Shown here piece after piece: positions 63,962 to 64,000 of a DNA stretch of 64,000 bases (position 1 is its first letter; the number at the start of each line of letters is the position of its first letter). Source of the DNA: Mycobacterium pinniadriaticum (GTDB lineage: Bacteria > Actinomycetota > Actinomycetes > Mycobacteriales > Mycobacteriaceae). The notes under the pieces were generated by a model. That model was not told the DNA's origin, ran no database searches, and worked only from the letters and a program-made list of their open reading frames with translations. A program made the translations under genes and the position numbers. The DNA is taken from assembly GCF_026242045.1 (NCBI RefSeq), contig NZ_JAPJDO010000001.1, forward strand, positions 186,001 through 250,000, read 5' to 3'.

Positions 63962-64000
63962 GAGACCTAGACCCACGCTTTTGGAAGGGGTCGGCGCTTC

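Overview
This is a GC-rich actinobacterial chromosome segment, almost certainly from a mycobacterium and most likely a fast-growing Mycolicibacterium-type species. From memory of the M. tuberculosis map, gene order follows the Rv0760c-Rv0809 interval: steroid-isomerase-like protein, AdhB, CYP51 with its ferredoxin, CYP123, AldA, and then the dispersed purine genes purD, purB, purC, purS, purQ, purL, purF and purM. It departs from that map by carrying several lineage-specific inserts, and by lacking genes such as ggtA and cyp126 at their usual places. No tRNA, rRNA, CRISPR array, transposase or phage gene was seen.

Positions 1-14,500. A truncated membrane glycosyltransferase is followed by two leftward operons. 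The first (adhB, an old-yellow-enzyme-type flavoprotein, an NTF2-like isomerase and an SDR) has a KstR-like palindrome upstream. The second (TetR, CYP123, SDR, CYP51, 3Fe-4S ferredoxin, NTF2-like protein) is tightly overlapped. It is divergent from a rightward operon of aldehyde dehydrogenase, SDR, hydroxyisobutyrate-type dehydrogenase and carboxymuconolactone-decarboxylase-like protein. Two GGACAC(A/G)TGTCC palindromes sit at the two divergent starts.

Positions 14,500-23,300 are an accessory block. It holds an OmpR-type response regulator and histidine kinase interleaved with small exported proteins: a Gly/Pro-repeat protein, two hemophore-like proteins and a His-rich helical protein. A recurrent box with an 11-bp period (GTTnGG...GTGAGGA) lies in each intergenic region of this block, which makes it the best candidate here for an undescribed regulatory system. 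A TetR, a small membrane protein, a CYP125-like P450 and a stand-alone carboxyltransferase follow.

Positions 23,300-46,800. purD, a P450, an MDMPI-type protein, a Tat-type esterase, a TetR and an SDR lead to a DUF429/RNase-HII-like plus RelA/SpoT-domain fusion divergent from purB. Between purB and the Rv0779c-like membrane gene is a second accessory block: a TDT transporter, a mycofactocin-type SDR with TetR, and a six-gene oxidative catabolic operon (Rieske oxygenase, two NTF2-like proteins, ferredoxin, GMC oxidoreductase, amidohydrolase). purC, oligopeptidase B, glutathione peroxidase, a DUF2334-type protein, an SDR preceded by a tandem-duplicated leader, and a metallo-hydrolase come next.

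Positions 46,800-64,000. A secreted protein, purS-purQ, an SDR, the encapsulin/DyP peroxidase nanocompartment operon, an M18 aminopeptidase, a TetR, purL, a membrane alpha/beta hydrolase, a CPBP protease, a PPOX/F420-type protein, a sterol-carrier-like protein, purF, a DUF2867-type SDR, a DUF2461 protein and purM. The purine genes catalyse most of the pathway from PRPP to IMP (PurF, PurD, PurS/Q/L, PurM, PurC, PurB). The oxidative genes suggest steroid, lipid or xenobiotic metabolism.
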